A stretch of 64,000 nt of DNA from Gigantopelta aegis (Eukaryota; Mollusca; Gastropoda; Neomphalida; Peltospiridae). Both the position numbers and the translations under genes were made by a program. Position 1 is the stretch's first letter, and each line of letters opens with the position of its first letter. This document shows positions 14,025 to 24,000 of the stretch, piece after piece. The notes under the pieces are model-generated. The model made no database searches and was not told where the DNA came from. It saw only the letters and a program-made list of their open reading frames with translations. Where the stretch lies: contig NW_024533070.1 of NCBI RefSeq assembly GCF_016097555.1, positions 1 to 64,000 of the forward strand, in the 5' to 3' direction.

Positions 14025-17000
14025 TGTTGTGTGTTTAGGTTACTTGAAGTAAACATACTGACTAATATATTTTATTTATCTGTCAGGTTGAGGTTTGGCG
14101 GAAGAAAGCTACCATCAAAATGTCTACGTAAGAACTTATTAATGATATAGTTTTTATCTTTCATTTGTTATATTCTTCTTTGTCACATAAATTCATTTAT
14201 CTATTAATTATTCTGTAGACCTGAAGACGTTCCACGATTGTTTGACCTTGTTAAAGTGAGAGATGACAAATATCTCTCAGCTTTCTACTTTGCTTTGCAA
14301 AATACACTCGTTGCTAAAGATTTGGAACAAGCTACTCGTATTGGTTTACAAGTATGATAATAATATTACTACAAGAAAAACATAAAAATTTTACATAAAT
14401 CTCCATGGATATAAATTATTACAACTTACCAACAGATGGCTCTCTAATTTATGTAGCTTCTGTTACTTACTATAGGGCAATACACGTCACCGTGTGGTCA
14501 CTCTTGGAGGCCAACTAATTGATTCAGCAGGGACCATGAGTGGTGGGGGAAATAAAGTTGCACGTGGGTCGTATGTCATCCAAGGGTCTTGTTGACGTCA
14601 GTCCCATCAACTAGTACAACTAGAGGAGAAACTAAAAATTGATGAATCAAAAGCAGAGCATGTCTAAAACAATATTGTTTTAAACTCTCTTGTCTCTCTC
14701 TCTCTCCCTCTCCAGGAGCACCAACATAAGAGAGCGGAATGGAAAGAAAAGTTCGAACTCTTCAAAGTGAGATCACTGAGGCTGAGAAAGAAAACTAACG
14801 TCTTCAAGAGATATACAAGTAACTCGTTTCAACTAATTCAATAAATTTATTGAAATATAGTTATTGAAAACACAAGAGAAAGGACTTAATGGACGCATCA
14901 ATGGAACTTGAGATACAAAATGCTGAAACCCCAAATTGATCAAGGGCAACTCTCGCTAAACTGGAAAAACAAGTAAAAGCTAATGAGAAAGGTAAATAAA
15001 AAGTTGTATCGACTATTGACTTTCTTTGTAGAATATGAGAAAGCTTCAATGGCAGCTAGTGATATTGATAGACAAGTAAAGAGGCAAGAAAAATGGAATA
15101 TCTCAGCTGTAATATATTAATTTATTGTTTTAGTCTTCACGAAGAAATTATGAGAATTGGAGGTCCGTATGAAGAGCAACAGGTGACTTGAACAATAAGG
15201 GTTAAATTAAGAAGCTATACTGAATATCTACTCAGTAACTATACTGATAAATATATTCAGTAAAAACATTTAATTGTTATAAAGTTGGTTTAGTGAGTAT
15301 ATTTTGGTAAATAGGACCAGGTAGATAAAGTGAAGAATGCAATCAAAGATGCATCTGCTACAATTACAAAAACAACGTGGCCATTAAAACTGCTGAAAGG
15401 TGATTGTTATTCATTATTGTTATTAATATATTATTATTATTATTATATTATTATTATTATCATTATTTGGTTATTATTATCATATAATGGAACATTATCA
15501 TCTACCAATCTTTTAAATTCAACTATTATTTCTACAGGAATATTAAGAAGACTCGAGACAAAGTAGCATCATTAGAAAATGATTTGACAACTGCTGAAAA
15601 ACATCTAGAAGAATTGCAAACTGAATTAAAAATTTAGAAGAGGAAGCTAAAGCAGTGATAGAGGAACAGGAGATCATCCACGTACTTTGCAATCTGTCGT
15701 GACTGAATTTTCATCTTTTTTATTTAGACTAACTTGAAGGAATTGGAAGACAGTTGATATCTTTGAAGACAGAGATAGAAATTATAGAAGCTAAAGAGAG
15801 AGAGGTTTGATGAACAGTTTACTTGATCTGACGCATGAACTGGAACAATATGCATCGAAAGTTAAAGAAAAATCGACAAAAAATTAAACACTTTGAAAAT
15901 GAGGTCAGACTATTACAAACTGCAACAAGACACCCTCTTTGTGTAGTGGACCATGAAATCTGTCCTTAGTAATAGAAGAATCTTAATACATTGTACATTG
16001 ATATAGATTTAGAGCTAAATTTCCTGTACATATATGAGAGCATCCTTAAGTCAGATATTTATTGATGTTAAAACAAATTATAATAGGTGTGTTGTTATCA
16101 TTTCCTAGATAAGTAAACTTGGTTTAGACAAGGAGGATAAGAGAGAGTTGACTGAAGAAGAGTTGACAAGTTTGGACAAGAAGGATGTAGAGTATCAAAT
16201 AACAATGTTGGAAGAAGCACTTAAACAAAAAAAACACCAAATATGGCTGCTATCGACGAATATAAAAGAAAGGTATTTGAGAATAGAACTGTAAGATTAT
16301 CTCTTGTTCGCTTCACAGGAAGCTTTGCATGAAGAAAGACTCCAAGAAACTGGACACCATTACTGTTGAGAGAGATACAGCACGTGGAAATTATGAAAGT
16401 TTACGCAAAAAAAAAGACTTGATGAATTTATGACGGTTTCTCCATCATTACCCATAAACTCAAAGAAATGTATCAGGTAAAGCAATATAGTTATCATTTA
16501 TTTATTTTTCTCTTTTTTGCTCTCAGATGATTACACTAGGTGGCGATGCTGAGTTAGAATTAGTTGATAGTCTAGATCCTTTCTCTGAAGGGATTGTCTT
16601 TAGTGTGAGGCCAACTAAGAAAAGTTGGAAGATATATCTAATCTTTCTGGTGGAGAGAAAACCTTGAGTTCATTAGCTCTGGTAAGAGAAAGATCTAAAC
16701 TAAAATTACAAGTTTTATTAATTTTAATATCTCAGTTTTTGCACTTCATCATTATAAACCTAGTCCATTATATGTAATGGATGAAATTGATGCTGCATTA
16801 GACTTTAAAAAATGTCTCTATAGTTGTTACTACCTAAACTACATCTAAAGGTAGGTACATGTAACTAAATGAAGGGTATGTACATGTAATTAAATGAAGG
16901 TATGTATGTGTAACTAAATAAAGGAATGTACATCATGTAATTAAATGAAGGTATGTACACTATGTAACTAAATGAAGGTATGTATGTGTAACTAAATGAA

Positions 17001-17424
17001 GGTATGTAATACTATGTAGCTAATGAGGTAGGGTATGTTGTGTAACTAAATGAAGGTATGTATGTGTAACTAAATGAAGGTATGTACACTATGTAGCTAA
17101 TGAAGGTATGTTGTGTAACTAAATGAAGGTATGTATGTGTAACTAAAATGAAGGTATGTACACTATGTAGCTAAATGAAGGTACGTACATGTACTTACCT
17201 ACATTAAGTACTACATAGTAATGTTCATATATTTTATTAGGAACGGACCCAGAATGCACAATTTATCATTATTAGTCTTCGTAATAACATGTTTGAATTA
17301 GCTGACCATTTAGTTGGTATCTAATAAAACTGATAACTGCACAAAAAGTGTCACCATTAATCCTCGAAAGATGGGCCAAAAATCTCTTTCTTCACCTCCA
17401 ATGGAAGTATCAAGCGAGGCATAG
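6118..17424 (+). CDS. SMC4: SMC4, condensin ATPase subunit
   Basis: Structural maintenance of chromosomes 4, the ATPase arm that pairs with SMC2 in condensin to compact mitotic chromosomes. Exon 1 (6118-6252) ends PKIVCENFKSYAGTREL..GPFHK. Exon 2 (8927-9120) has Walker A GPNGSGKS (8946-8969). Exon 3 (9560-9738) has GIDLDHNRFLILQ, and exon 4 (10181-10345) has GEVEQIALMKPKALTEHDEG. Coiled-coil exons follow (10397-10664, 11126-11355, 11581-11626, 11863-11903, 12347-12403, 12787-12908, 12959-13129). The hinge is at 13294-14351, and 14476 onward carries VVTLGGQLIDSAGTMSGGG. The second coiled coil runs about 14716-16480. The signature LSGGEKTLSSLAL is near 16630-16680, Walker B VMDEIDAALDF near 16770-16805, and the last exon (17242-17424) has AQFIIISLRNNMFELADHL. 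Several exons carry single-base indels, for example one extra A in the run at 9010-9018 before KIRSK. Two introns hold 60-base minisatellites and one holds a 23-24-base array. Confidence 0.95.
6253..8926 (+). other. SMC4 intron 1
   Basis: A 2.7 kb intron with donor GTATGT and acceptor TTTAG. It is AT-rich with no coding signal I could support. Its 3' end carries the four-copy 60-base minisatellite at 8641-8889, only about 40 bases from the exon 2 acceptor. Confidence 0.75.
8641..8889. repeat. 60-base minisatellite, locus 1
   Basis: Four tandem units of exactly 60 bases; the first three are identical and the fourth differs at a few positions. Each unit contains the palindromes CCTAGG, TCTAGA and ACTAGT. 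Read on the minus strand, each also holds GGTAAGTACT, a strong 5'-splice-site-like word. The same unit recurs at 10795-11083 and 31221-32055. Confidence 0.97.
10121..10166. repeat. (TC)n(AC)n microsatellite at a splice acceptor
   Basis: A TC run passes into an AC run and ends 14 bases before the acceptor of SMC4 exon 4 at 10181, so it occupies the place of the usual polypyrimidine tract. Confidence 0.9.
10795..11083. repeat. 60-base minisatellite, locus 2
   Basis: About five diverged copies of the same 60-base unit as at 8641-8889, some shortened, in the SMC4 intron between the exons ending at 10664 and starting at 11126. The array is more diverged than locus 1, so it is probably older or less recently homogenised. 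Confidence 0.9.
13963..14022. repeat. (AAT)n microsatellite
   Basis: Trinucleotide AAT/ATA run in the SMC4 hinge-region intron after the exon ending at 13948. Confidence 0.9.
15422..15480. repeat. (ATT)n microsatellite
   Basis: Interrupted ATT trinucleotide run in a short SMC4 intron between coiled-coil exons. The apparent open frame through it is a repeat artefact. Confidence 0.85.
16850..17190. repeat. 23-24-base minisatellite in an SMC4 intron
   Basis: Roughly fourteen variable copies of a unit built from GTAACTAAATGAAGGTATGT. The array begins immediately at the splice donor after the Walker B exon, and every unit carries two donor-like words (GTAACT and GTATGT). Unit length varies by a few bases between copies. 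Confidence 0.92.
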
Positions 17425-17700
17425 ACTATGAACATCATTTAAATTTGACATGTATAGAACATAAGTCATTATGTTCTAAGTAACAACTCTTCAGTTCTTT
17501 CGTTTTGGTGTTTTATAATATTATTTACTTCTTGTTAAAATATGTCAAGACTTAACAAATCCATCAGGTAGTTAGTTATATTATATCATTACAGTTTAAA
17601 CTTTTATATTAGGAGGACAAAAAATTATTGTTATTTAAATCAAATATATGTCTTCTAATGAGTATGTACTGCTCATAAAAGTATGAATTAATAGGTTGTC

Positions 17701-19501
17701 TCATGATTTGGCTCGAGCCAAACTTCCCCTTAAACTAAACAATAAAACAAAATTGTTGATTTTTGGCGGACTCAATAACATTTTTAAAATACCTTTCTTT
17801 TGCAGCTTGTGCTGTTGTGTGTCTTGGAAATCAGGAGCTGGATTCAAATCTGTTGTTGCCACAGAAACAGCTTGTCTTAAGGACTTAATCTGTAAAGATA
17901 TTGTTCAAATAATTGTGTTTATATCTCGTTGTTTACTTCTTGTTCAAGAGATTCCTTTGTTTGTTTTATCTGACTTCATTTCATTAGCTCGTATGATTTC
18001 GCTCTCCATTATTTGAATAACAGCTGCACAATTGGTACACCTATACTCACATGACACACCCATGTTCATCACATGCAGATCACATGACATACCATTGTTC
18101 TAATTTATCTATCATACCATCAAGTTGATTCGATGGATGTCTCGTCCAATAAAAGACTCTACTTCCAGCTGGGAATAGATAAAAATTAAAATTTATATGT
18201 TTTAAGAATACTTATTAAAAATTAAAAATATTAAAATTACAATAGTCTAATCAGACTGCCTTTTGCCTGGGGTGGGGCAGTCTGGGAACGAGACTAATAG
18301 AAAAGGGAGCAAAATATTTATAGATAACATTAATTAATAATTAATGACAAAGCCAACATACTTTATATTCTAAGTCACAACATCACTGCTATTCTGATGG
18401 TTGCCTACCTGGTGATTACACTGATCAAGTTTAGCTTGTAAATATTATGATATATTTGCCTCAATAATAAGATCCTATAAAAGGAATACAATTATCTCTG
18501 TTTCCTCTTTACTACAAACTGCTGACCTCTAATTCTCTCACGTTGCTAATATCGAGAACATCAATAATGTGATATGATATTGTCTATATTAAATAAAATA
18601 CATATTATTATTATTAAAGAACACTTGACTTAATATCTGTGTACATGTACATGATATATATATATTTTTTAGGTTCATGGTTAGTAGTATATTAACAATG
18701 GAATAGTTAATGTTGTCATGGCAACATCTTATGAGATTACCATGTATGTTCACTCACTCTGTTTTTAGCGGCCAGTGCTATGACAGTTAATGTGTTTAAT
18801 TTGATCAGTTGTGTAGAGACAATTGAGGTAAATTGTGTGTTTTTCTATAATCATTACAACAAGTCATTACTATATATTAATGATCACATGATATAATAAG
18901 TACAACAAGTCATTACTATATATTATGATCACATGATATAATAAGTACAACAAGTCATTACTATATATTAATGGATCACATGATATAATAAGTACAACAA
19001 GTCATTACTATATTATTAATGATCACATGATATAATAAGTACAAACAAGTCATTACTATATATTAATGATCACATGATATAACAATTGACAATCTGTACT
19101 ACTCACGTTTGTAATCTGAGTATGTACCATAAGTGAATAGTTTCAGAAGTTGAAGAGATGAAAGAATATTCAGTTTCTTCTAATGCGTCGTATATTCTCA
19201 CATTCTAATAATTCTCCAAATACATAAACACCTACACAATAAAACAAAATGGGGACTACCACCATCACACTGTATGGATTGTACTAATGAACACAAATAA
19301 TTAGGACTGAGGTTTATGATTTAGTATACAACCATTGGTCCTTAAGGTATGCCATTATTATTATGACTAATACACCTGTTGAATTCGTAACATCTTGTAT
19401 TAAACTGAGCAGCAGCTGCTCCCTTGGCTGTTTTCGCCAAAAGAAGAAACTGTTCCAGCCCTTGTGTTCCTGTAATTGAGGTAGTGTGAGTCTTCATTCA
19501 T
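17701..19501 (-). CDS. COPS7: COP9 signalosome subunit 7
   Basis: PCI-domain subunit of the COP9 signalosome, which removes NEDD8 from cullin-RING ubiquitin ligases. Minus-strand exons in order: 19472-19379 with GLEQFLLLAKTAKGAAAA; 19231-19107 with VYVFGELLECENIRRI and KLFTYGTYSDYK; about 18840-18770 with LTVIALAAKN; about 18580-18520 with HIIDVLDISNVRELE; about 18477-18411 with DLIIEANIS and LQAKLDQCNHQ; an exon near 18172-18122 with LEVESFIGRDIHRINLM; about 18025 downward with AVIQIMESEIIRANEMKSD; then SLRQAVSVATTDLNPAPDF. The final exon ends LRGSLARAKS and a stop at 17701-17703. Every block aligns in order with animal COPS7A/B (EQFLLLAK, VYVFGELL, YGTY.DY, IGRDI, LRGS..KS). The start at 19501 is tentative because it needs one frame change to reach GLEQF. 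Several exons have single-base indels. It is head-to-head with UBE2J2. Confidence 0.88.
18243..18296. repeat. Hairpin-forming element in a COPS7 intron
   Basis: Nested inverted repeats: TAGTCT (18243-18248) pairs with AGACTA (18291-18296), and CAGACTGCC (18252-18260) pairs perfectly with GGCAGTCTG (18276-18284). It is GC-rich compared with its surroundings. The right arm GGGAACGAGACTA resembles arms at 33244-33254 and 41421-41432. This looks like a small non-autonomous inverted-repeat element or fragment; no transposase is present. Confidence 0.5.
18855..19080. repeat. 45-46-base minisatellite
   Basis: Five near-identical tandem copies of a unit containing ACAACAAGTCATTACTATAT and GATCACATGATATAATAAGT, in a COPS7 intron. 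Copies differ mainly by single-base indels. Confidence 0.95.
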
Positions 19502-19706
19502 CTGTTCTGACAGAGTTAGTAAGTCTATTTCTCCAATTAAGAAATCTTTAGACAAAATTATGATAAATTCTACCCTCACTCTTAAGTGGGTGTGGCTACT
19601 AATCTAGTAGGCGTAGCTGTGTAGTGCATTTTAGGTAGTGGGTAGTGTTTACGGAAAACGTGAGTCATCATTCTCTAGTGATATTTGAGTTGCTGTGATT
19701 TAGATC
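19502..19706. promoter_or_regulatory. Divergent COPS7/UBE2J2 promoter region
   Basis: About 200 bases separate the two start codons. The region contains GTGGGTGTGGCT (a CACCC/KLF-type box on the minus strand) near 19587 and a second G-rich stretch, GTAGTGGGTAGTG. No TATA box is evident. The short spacing suggests a shared bidirectional promoter. Confidence 0.5.
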
Positions 19707-20801
19707 ATGGCAACACCGACAGCTATTAAAAGGTTAACACAAGACTTCAGGCGATTAAAGAAAGATCCAGTTCCATATATAGAGGCAGCTCCTTTAGAAT
19801 CCAACATTTTAGAATGGTATATAAATTGAGTGAGTTATATGATTATCGATTCCCTTCTTAATATAGCGATATTGTGTAAAAGGACCAGAAGATACACCAT
19901 ATGTGTGGTAAGGATGCCAATATTATAATCATGTGACTCTCACATGATGTCATACACAGGTGGTTATACACGGTAAACTTGTATTCCACCCGATTATCCA
20001 TTAAAACCTCCTCGTATATCAATGCAATTACACTAATGGACGGTTTGCGACAAATAAACGACTTTGTTTTATCAATTAGTGATTTTCATCCAGATACTTG
20101 GAACCCTGCTTGGTCAGTGGCTACTATACTCACTGGTCTATTAAGTTTTATGGTAAGTAACAGTACTACTGTGAATAACAATGAGGAAGAATAAGTTCTA
20201 TAATTCCATTGGGAAATTCACATTTTTTTTCCACCTTTACATAATATAGGATGTTTATCTTATGGTTGTTTAGACCTAATGTTTATATTCAAATGTCTTT
20301 GGCAACACCCATCATTATATTTTGTAATACATTAAAGATCCTCTAATTGGGGATAGGACAATTTTTCTGATAATGGACATGATCTGATAATTTTTGACAT
20401 TTGTTTAGGTGGAGAAGGCTCCCACAGTAGGTAGTATTACTACATCTGATGAAGAGAAGAGACAACTTGCTATAAATAGTTGGAATTTTAATACAACTGA
20501 TCGAATATTTATTAGGATGTTTCCCCATCTGGTTGAGGTAATTTTGTAAAATGTTTGGTTTATATTGTTGTTGTTTGTTTGTCTACAGGAAATGAAATTA
20601 AAAGCTGAAGCAAAAAGGAGGGAAATAGAAGAAGAGCAACAAAGATTGGAACGTCTAATGAACTCATCTACAAACTTACCAGTACAAGAAGAACAAAACG
20701 TTTTGATCAGTACAGCTGTATCACTTTTGTGGAATTTAGCTCCTTTTATTCTCTTTGCAAGTTTTCTGTACATTGTTCAACTCGTTGTTAATTCATCATA
20801 A
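19707..20801 (+). CDS. UBE2J2: UBE2J2, ER tail-anchored ubiquitin-conjugating enzyme
   Basis: E2 enzyme of the Ubc6 family, anchored in the ER membrane and acting in ER-associated degradation. Five exons. 19707-19816 reads [20 protein letters not shown] then [17 protein letters not shown]. 19867-19907 reads [13 protein letters not shown]. 19960-20152 carries the E2 core ending [20 protein letters not shown]. 20409-20538 reads [20 protein letters not shown]. 20589-20801 has a charged linker and a C-terminal membrane segment, [20 protein letters not shown], followed by a short tail. The catalytic cysteine codon is at 20065-20067 in RLCLSI, the Ubc6-type active site. One extra T directly after it (run near 20066-20070) shifts the frame; this looks like a sequence error. 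A possible AATAAA lies at 21019-21024. The order of blocks and the tail anchor identify J2 over J1. Confidence 0.95.
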
Positions 20802-21079
20802 AGTTGTTAACTATTATTATAATTATTATTAACTGCTTTGTTATTATATTATAATGAAGTGACGGTATTTATTATATTATTTTATCTTATTTCCGTAAAT
20901 ACTCATTGTTTTTAGATCAAGATTGTCTCTTTTTTAGAGTCACCATAGTTACTGAAAAATGCATGTACAATTCAAATAATACATTTATAATAGTTATGCT
21001 ATTGTCCTAAGTGGTACTAATAAATTAATTATTTTTTTCATAGTCTTTCCTGTATTAACTATACATTGATCTCTGCCTG

Positions 21080-24000
21080 TCATCCAATAACCCTTTGTCT
21101 AGTTGCAGGTTTGAGAGAGCCAGATAAAACATTCTGGAAATGAGCAATTGCCTTCTCTTGACATTCTACTTTATTGACCAGTTCATCTCGAGTGTTCTTC
21201 ATTTGAAATAATTTTCCCTCTAAAAGTACAATCTGTCATTTTGAAAGTAAAAAATAAAATTTATTCCAACATACAAACTTTGTATACCTTCTTTTCCAAA
21301 TGTTTTACCATCTTTTTATACTCTGCTTCACGACCCTCCCATTGTGTCTGATGAAAATTTTTGACATGTTTTCAATGTTTCAAGGTCCTTTTCCTGTACA
21401 TCATGAAGGGTCTGGACTCTATTATTATAAAATAACTGTAACTGTCAATAAATATAAGTGGCTTACTCTTGTTTGTGTTGTTGTTCTTTTTTCAGAAGAT
21501 CTTTCTCCAATTCTCTAATATGTTTTATTAGATCAGCATGTTCATTGAACATGCAACAAAAGATTTGTTAAGCTCGTTTTGTTCACAAGCAACTTGTCAA
21601 TAACCCCTGCTTGTTCAATAGCATTTTCTAATTGCACTTCCAGCTCATATTTTTCCTTCTTAAATTGCTGTACCTCTTGACGTAAAGTCTCAATTTCTTT
21701 ATCAAGACTTTCGCAAAGTTCTTATTAATATTACTACTAACTGTCTCTACTTCTAGTGCTGTTTGAAGACCTTGGACTTGTATTTCTAATGTTTCCTTCA
21801 TCGAAATGGCTTCTTTTGTTTCTTCTTCACACAATGCTTTAGCAGCACTTAATTCTCCAATTGTAGCCTTTAAAGATAACATCTTGGACTCAATCTCTCT
21901 TCTTTTGTCATCGGATTTACTCAGCTTCTCTTTGAGTTCAGCATTGTCTTGATGAAAAATTTTCTCCTTATCATCAGACATTACTTTCAAGGACATCATT
22001 TGGTTCCACTTCTTTCTCTAATTTTTTTTTTTCATTTGCTTCTGATAATTTCAATTTACTTTCAACTTCTGCTAATTGTGGTATGAGCAATTCTCGTTCC
22101 TCTGTAAGAAATTTCACCTCACTTTTTCAGACTCCTTAGTTCATCTTCTAGATTGTTCCTAGTGACAGTTGAGTTAGTTATGACTCTTGTGTCTCTTCAA
22201 GTTGTGTGTTTTTTTTTTTTTTTTTTGCATTTCTTGTGCTTCTCTTTGCACTTTTTCAAATGTGATCTGCAGTGATTGTTGTTTGCTCCTGTAGATGCTT
22301 TAAATCAACTTCTTTATTGTCATACACAAGTTCCCAATGTTCTTTCTCCTTCTTTAAGCTTGTAAGGTCTTCTTCTAATAGCTTCTTGCTTAGCTTGGTA
22401 TGCTTTAATTTCTCCTGTAAACTCTCTCTTTTCAACTTCCATTTCTACAAGATCATTAATATACTTTTTTATCCTATCTTCATTGGCTTGGCCATTTAAT
22501 TGACACCATTCCAAATGTTCCTTCGTTGCTTCGAGCTGTTTCAATAAATATTCCTGCTTAGATTTCAAAGTGGCAATTTCTTTGACTTGCTGTGTTAGTC
22601 TTTCCTCTAGTTCTTGATTTTTCTTGATAGTCAACTCCAAAGAACTTTCTGTTGTCTTTAGAGACTTTTGTAAGTCTATCACTTGGCCTTCTAACTCTCA
22701 TTGAGGGAATTTATACTTGCCAGCTTATTGTGAGCAACATCTAGCTCAGTTTTAATTCGTCTTGACATTTTTGGGTATAAGAAGCTTTAGTATGAAGCTC
22801 TAAAATGGTCTGCTTTAATTTGTATGGGCTTATTTTAAGGCCTGGATTAGGAAGAGGAGAAGACCTACTTTCATCCATTAAGTCAGGACTCTCAATACCG
22901 CTCTCAAAAGAGACTGAAAATCAGCGAAACTTTCATTTTCTTGAGTCTTCTTAGAGTTCAGTATGTCTTTCTGGGGACTAGTCGAGTTTTCCATAAGGTC
23001 TGACTGTAGGGGTACCTTCAAGAATAGGGTAATTTGGTTGTATGTCTGACGTAGTTCTTGAGATGATTGCAAGACTTGTGCTAGTTGATCTTCCAAGTTT
23101 AACTTAGTTTCTTGAAGTGCAAGAAACTTGTTGTTGAAGTTCTCAGTATTCTTCCTTTCGTTATTGCTACAGGCTTCAGAGACTGTACCTTCTTCAGAAA
23201 ATCAACTCGTTGGCTTTTCATTTCTTGTAGTCTCTGCTTCATAAGGGCAAGCTCATTGACATGGAGTTGCTCCTGGAACGAGAGGATTCTTCCAAGTGCA
23301 GAATTGACGTCTTAAATTGGTCTCTGTCTTCTCGAAGGCTGCTTAACATCTGACGCATGTCCCTGTCACTTCTTCCTCTTTTGAGTGGAACCCTGTAGTT
23401 AAAACCTCAATGTTACCTTGAAGCTCAACAACCTTCTGCTCTAGTTCTTCATTTAGTCTTTCTGTTGCATTTTTCTCTTGTTTAAGATTTGTTAGTGAAG
23501 CCGATAGTCATGCATTCTTTTTGACAAGATGTGAGAGATTGTTCGAGACACCGTGCTCAGATGTCAATTTTGACAACGCTTGCTCTGAAAATTGCAATGC
23601 TTTCCTTAACTGGCTGCAGTCTTTCAAGGCCCTGTTCTTAACCTCTTCATTGGCAGCTTGAGCTGTCTCTAAATGAGATAGAGTCTCTTTAGCTTTGTCA
23701 CACTCTGTTTGTACACTGCTAACTTCCGCTCCAAACTCAATTTTTCACCATTGATGGCATCTTTCTCTTGATTAATACTCCCAATATTTCTTGTGCTTCT
23801 CCAAGAACGTCTTTGTACTCTCTTCTTTTGTTACCATGTATTTAATGGTAAGTTCATACTCCCTGTTAGCCACTCTAGTTGACTGATTTTAGTATCAGCT
23901 TGCAATAGATCAGTATGGAGTTCTTTTATCTGCATCTCAGCATCAGTTCTATAAACAAAATAACACTTACTGTGGCATATGTTTTGGATGTTAGTACTTA

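Noticed and set aside
17696-18016. 106-codon plus-strand open frame
   Set aside because: It is the antisense of the last COPS7 exons, which match the family on the minus strand.
20343-20773. Minus-strand open frames of 61 and 122 codons
   Set aside because: They are antisense to UBE2J2 exons 4 and 5, which match the family.
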